This document shows positions 22,231 through 25,188 of a stretch of DNA of 25,188 nucleotides, piece by piece. The position numbers were made by a program, and so were the translations under genes. The notes beneath the pieces were generated by a model. The model searched no databases. It saw nothing but the letters and a program-made list of their open reading frames with translations, and was not told the origin of the DNA. Origin of the DNA: DAOUJI01 sp034422875 (GTDB lineage: Bacteria > Chloroflexota > Dehalococcoidia > Lucifugimonadales > JAGWBF01); the NCBI GenBank assembly GCA_034422875.1, contig DAOUJI010000005.1, positions 1 to 25,188 on the forward strand, in the 5' to 3' direction. The number at the start of each line of letters is the position of its first letter. Positions within the stretch are counted from its first letter, which is position 1.

Positions 22231-25188
22231 TCAAGGAGGTGCCCGAGCCCTACTGAGCGGCGCCTCAGTCGCCGCAACTGTGCTGCCGGGAACGAAAACC
22301 TCGTCACCATAGCCATTGATTCCAGTCTCTCTCTGATCAACCGCATCGTCCGGATTCCGTGTTATCGGACTGGGCGCCGGCGTCGATGCTGTCAACACAT
22401 AGGTCGACGTGGGATCCCCGGCAGGCTTGGGGATGGAACTCTGAGTGGGCTCCGGCGTAGGCTCCGGAGTCGGCTCGGGAGTAGGCTCAGGAGGGGGCTC
22501 CGGCGTGGGACTTGGAGCAGTTCCAGACGCAGAACCCGACATAGGCTCCGGCGTGAGTTCCGGCGTCGGCTCACGAGTTGGCTCCGAATTCGGCGTGGGA
22601 GTCGTCGCAGACTTGGCCCTGGGAGTCAACTCCGACCTGGGTTGCTGAGTTGTCTCCGGAGTCGGCTCGGGAGTAGGTTCCGGAGTCGGTTCCGGAGTCG
22701 GCTCGGGAGTGGGCTCCGGCGTCGGTTCAGGAGTAGGCTCCGGAGTCGGTTCGGGAGTAGGCTCCGGCGTCGGTTCAGGAGTAGGTTCCGGAGTCGGTGC
22801 GGATCTGGCGCTTACCACATCTGTAGAACGTTCACCGGAATCCGACCAGGGGCTGTCGCCCTCTTCGTTCCTCGCAAGCACCTGGACCTCGTAGGCCCTT
22901 CCAGCCAACAGGCCGGTGAGCGTGGTACGGGTCCCCGTGCCGGCGAAAGCGTGCGTGTCCCATTGTGTCGTGCCCACCATCCTGTACCGCACGTCGTAGT
23001 CGGTAATTGCAGGTTTGCCCGTCATGTCCGGGGCCGTCCATGTCACGTCCAGCGCGTTATAGGGGTCCGATGAATTTCGGAGCGCCGTCGGAGCGGCGGG
23101 CTTGGCTGGAGGCTCGTTCACGTCGGTCACACTGACGGTGAGGGACAAAGTGTCCGTGTGGTCGTGCCCATCGTCCACGGTGACGGTGAGGGCGTCATAC
23201 GTTGTCCTTGTCTCGAAGTCCAGTGGGGCTTTGGTCTTCAACTGCCCGGTCTCGTTGTCGATAGTGAACGAGTCGGCGTCGTCCCCGCTCAGAGTGTAGG
23301 TAAGCGGGTCGTTTTCCGCATCAGTCGCAGCGATGGGCGCCCCGATGGCCGTGCCCGGCGGCGTGTTCTCGGCCACCGAGCGGGCGGCTGAACTGCCATC
23401 GGAGAATTCCGGCGGCGCATCGTTGTCCGCTATGGTTACTTTTGCGGTGTCCTCGCCAATCGAGACCTGGCTGGTGGATGAAGTGATGATCTCGCCCAGG
23501 ACTATCAAGAAGCTCTCAGGGCTCTCGTGCTCCTCGTCGTCCAGGATGGTTATAGTGATGACTGCTCGCGTTTGTCCAGGCTGGAAGGTGACTGTGCCGG
23601 AACTGGGTTCGTGTTCGTGTGCTGATGACTCCGACCCTTCGTTTCCGGTGGACCACGACACCGTGACCCCAGCGGTGACAGGCAAGGAGAGACTCACCGG
23701 CAGGTCCACGCTGGAACCCTCTACCACCGGGGCATCCGGCCCGTGGCTGTCTACGATGGATGTCGGCTGAGGCGTAACCGTCACCGTGAAAGTCTCTGTC
23801 ACATCCGCGTTCGTGCCGTCGTTCGCTGTGATGGTCGCGGTGTAGTCCTTAACCGCCGCCGTCCGCGATACGGTCCCGCTCACCTGGCCGTTGGAATACG
23901 ACAGACCTGAGGGTAGCCCGGTCACCGTGACGGTGAGGGTATCGCCATCGGCGTCACTCACCGTGATGTCAAAGGCTGTGATGGCCTCTCCCTGATCGTA
24001 GCTCTTGTCACCGGGATCGGTGATCACCGGGGCGGAGTTCGTGGGTGTGGGATCAGGCGTCGAACCAGGCGGGTTCGACGGAGGTGTCGGCGACAGCAGA
24101 CGCTCTTGGGAACTTACCGTTACTGTGAAGGTCGCAGTTACATCCGAGTTCGTTCCGTCGTTGGCGGTGATGGTGACGGTGTGGTCTTGAGCGGCGGCTG
24201 TATACGACACCGTGCCAGAGACCTGGCCGTTGGAATACGTCAAACCCGTTGGCAGGCCGGTCACCGTCACGGTGAGGGTGTCTCCATCCTGGTCAGATAC
24301 GGAGATGTCGAAGGCGTCGATCGTTTCGCTGTTCTTGTAGGACTTGTTGCCGGGGTTGATGATCTCAGGCGGGAAGTTGGTGTCCGTCACCGTGACGGTG
24401 AATGTTTCCGTCGCCGCGGTGTTGGCGCCGTCGTCGGCCGTGATGGTCGCAGTGTAGTCCTGCACCGCCGCCGTCTGCGACACCGTGCCTGAGACCTTCT
24501 TGGTGGTGGAGCTGTAGGACAGACCGTCCGGCAGCCCGGTCACCGTCACCGTCACCGTGTCGCCGTCAGGGTCGCTCACCGCTATGGCGAACTCCGTGAT
24601 CGTTGCTCCCTGGGCGAACGTCTTGTCCCCGGGGTCCGTGATCACCGGCGCGAAGTTCACGTCCGTCACCGTCACCGTGAAGGTCTGGGTCACCGCAGTG
24701 TTCGTCCCATCGTCTGCGCTGATCGTGACCGTGTAGTCCTGCACCGTCGCCGTCTGCGACACCGTGCCTGAGACCTTCTTGGTGGTGGAGTTGTAGGACA
24801 GACCGTCCGGCAAGCCTGTTACAGTCACCGTCACCGTGTCGCCGTCGGGGTCGCTCACTGCGATGCTGAAGGCCGTGATCGTTGCTCCCTGGGCGAACGT
24901 CTTGTCCCCGGGGTCAGTGATGACTGGGGCGAAGTTCTCGTCCGTCACTGTGACGGTGAAGGTCTCAGTCACCGCCGAGTTCGTTCCGTCGTCTGCGCTG
25001 ATCGTCGCTGTGTAATCCTGCACCGCCGCCGTCTGAGACACCGTGCCTGAGACCTTCTTGGTGGTGGAGCTGTAGGACAGACCGTCCGGCAGCCCGGTCA
25101 CCGTCACCGTCACCGTGTCGTTGTCAGCGTCCGACACCGCAATCGCAAAGGCCGTGATCGTTGCTCCCTGGGCGAACGTCTTGTCCCC
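22231..25188 (-). CDS. Large secreted/surface protein with Ig-like repeats, Calx-beta, cadherin, FN3 and PTPE repeats (5' end outside window)
   Basis: This gene is partial: the N-terminus lies beyond the right edge and the frame is open to position 25188. In protein order it has four or more Ig-like repeats of the He_PIG/cadherin-like type (25188 to about 23770; anchors GDKTFAQGATIT and VTVTGLPDGLSYSSTTKKVS), the last two diverged and separated by a Pro-rich linker. Next come a Calx-beta-like domain (about 23425-23730; SSGTVTFQPGQTRAVITITI), a cadherin domain (about 23115-23425; SVAENTPPGTAIG, DFETRTTYDALTVTVDDG) and an FN3 domain (about 22805-23110). Two PTPE minisatellites and a short tail ending LSRARAPP follow. 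There is no C-terminal membrane helix or sorting motif. Such proteins are typically calcium-binding adhesins or surface proteins; the substrate or role is unknown. Confidence 0.85.
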   Translation of the reverse strand, partial: GDKTFAQGATITAFAIAVSDADNDTVTVTVTGLPDGLSYSSTTKKVSGTVSQTAAVQDYTATISADDGTNSAVTETFTVTVTDENFAPVITDPGDKTFAQGATITAFSIAVSDPDGDTVTVTVTGLPDGLSYNSTTKKVSGTVSQTATVQDYTVTISADDGTNTAVTQTFTVTVTDVNFAPVITDPGDKTFAQGATITEFAIAVSDPDGDTVTVTVTGLPDGLSYSSTTKKVSGTVSQTAAVQDYTATITADDGANTAATETFTVTVTDTNFPPEIINPGNKSYKNSETIDAFDISVSDQDGDTLTVTVTGLPTGLTYSNGQVSGTVSYTAAAQDHTVTITANDGTNSDVTATFTVTVSSQERLLSPTPPSNPPGSTPDPTPTNSAPVITDPGDKSYDQGEAITAFDITVSDADGDTLTVTVTGLPSGLSYSNGQVSGTVSRTAAVKDYTATITANDGTNADVTETFTVTVTPQPTSIVDSHGPDAPVVEGSSVDLPVSLSLPVTAGVTVSWSTGNEGSESSAHEHEPSSGTVTFQPGQTRAVITITILDDEEHESPESFLIVLGEIITSSTSQVSIGEDTAKVTIADNDAPPEFSDGSSAARSVAENTPPGTAIGAPIAATDAENDPLTYTLSGDDADSFTIDNETGQLKTKAPLDFETRTTYDALTVTVDDGHDHTDTLSLTVSVTDVNEPPAKPAAPTALRNSSDPYNALDVTWTAPDMTGKPAITDYDVRYRMVGTTQWDTHAFAGTGTRTTLTGLLAGRAYEVQVLARNEEGDSPWSDSGERSTDVVSARSAPTPEPTPEPTPEPTPEPTPEPTPEPTPEPTPEPTPEPTPEPTPEPTPETTQQPRSELTPRAKSATTPTPNSEPTREPTPELTPEPMSGSASGTAPSPTPEPPPEPTPEPTPEPTPEPTQSSIPKPAGDPTSTYVLTASTPAPSPITRNPDDAVDQRETGINGYGDEVFVPGSTVAATEAPLSRARAPP
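22447..22510. repeat. PTPE minisatellite, shorter array
   Basis: Repeats of roughly 12 bp encode PTPEPTPE on the minus strand near the C-terminus of the large surface protein. The array is separated from the longer one by about 140 bp of Ser/Thr/Pro-rich coding sequence. Confidence 0.7.
22653..22800. repeat. PTPE minisatellite, longer array
   Basis: About 12 tandem units of 12 bp encode (PTPE)n on the minus strand directly after the FN3 domain. Third positions vary between units, so the protein repeat is better conserved than the DNA. It acts as an extended spacer, and slippage could vary its length. Confidence 0.85.
24343..25188. repeat. 279-bp tandem repeats encoding 93-aa Ig-like domains
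   Basis: The anchor CTTGTCCCC recurs at 24622, 24901 and 25180, exactly 279 bp apart, and a variant CTTGTTGCC lies at 24343. Between anchors the copies at 24622-25188 are nearly identical, for example the segment beginning ACCGTGCCTGAGACCTTC. The array continues beyond the right edge. Homogeneity points to recent duplication or gene conversion. Confidence 0.9.

Noticed and set aside
22653..22800. CRISPR-like tandem repeats.
   Set aside because: The units are 12 bp, directly abutting, in frame and coding for PTPE, with no spacers.
22201..23073. Plus-strand open frame of 290 codons rich in Arg and Gly.
   Set aside because: It is the reverse of the PTPE-coding minisatellites; its low-complexity RSRLGS pattern is an artefact of the repeat.

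Overview
The window carries a vitamin B12 (cobalamin) locus flanked by a zinc-homeostasis locus on the left and the gene of a large repetitive secreted protein on the right. Moderately high GC, frequent TTG and GTG starts, dense ATGA/GTGA stop-start overlaps, and lipoproteins whose lipobox cysteine is followed by a long Pro/Thr/Glu spacer suggest a Chloroflexota bacterium (SAR202/Dehalococcoidia-like). That assignment is inference; there is no rRNA or other marker gene here.

Left edge (1-1750, minus strand). A Fur/Zur-type regulator lies upstream of a lipoprotein gene cut by the window edge. The lipoprotein joins the N-terminal lobe of a ZnuA/AztC-type zinc-binding protein to an AztD-like zinc chaperone domain. 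Between the two genes an approximately 79-bp imperfect tandem duplication carries two copies of a palindromic operator candidate.

Middle (2101-12660). An alpha-ribazole phosphatase gene (cobC, plus strand) converges on a minus-strand operon of about 9.5 kb. The operon is headed by a promoter and a cobalamin riboswitch and reads btuC-btuF-btuD-cobO-cobT-cobS-cbiB-(small ORF)-cobU-pduX-(small ORF)-cobD. It encodes corrinoid import, adenosylation and the whole nucleotide-loop assembly, that is, B12 salvage and the last steps of synthesis. Two gaps in the operon hold small ORFs tied to the preceding gene by ATGA overlaps. BtuC appears to lack seven residues of a conserved membrane helix.

Middle right (12720-21097, plus strand). 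A strong promoter, a second cobalamin riboswitch and an intrinsic terminator precede cbiE-cobN-cbtB-cbtA-chlID. These encode a corrin-ring methyltransferase, the large cobaltochelatase subunit, a predicted cobalt transporter (CbtAB), and a fused AAA+/vWA chelatase motor that probably replaces CobS/CobT of the classical aerobic chelatase. The two riboswitches are divergent, and their expression platforms look different (probably translational versus transcriptional).

Right edge (21098-25188). About 500 bp hold no recognisable gene. Then comes a minus-strand pair of tiny overlapping genes, a winged-helix-like protein of 69 aa and a single-pass membrane peptide of 35 aa. Last is the 3' part of a large minus-strand gene made of near-identical 279-bp Ig-like (He_PIG/cadherin-like) repeats, a Calx-beta-like, a cadherin and an FN3 domain, and PTPE minisatellites.
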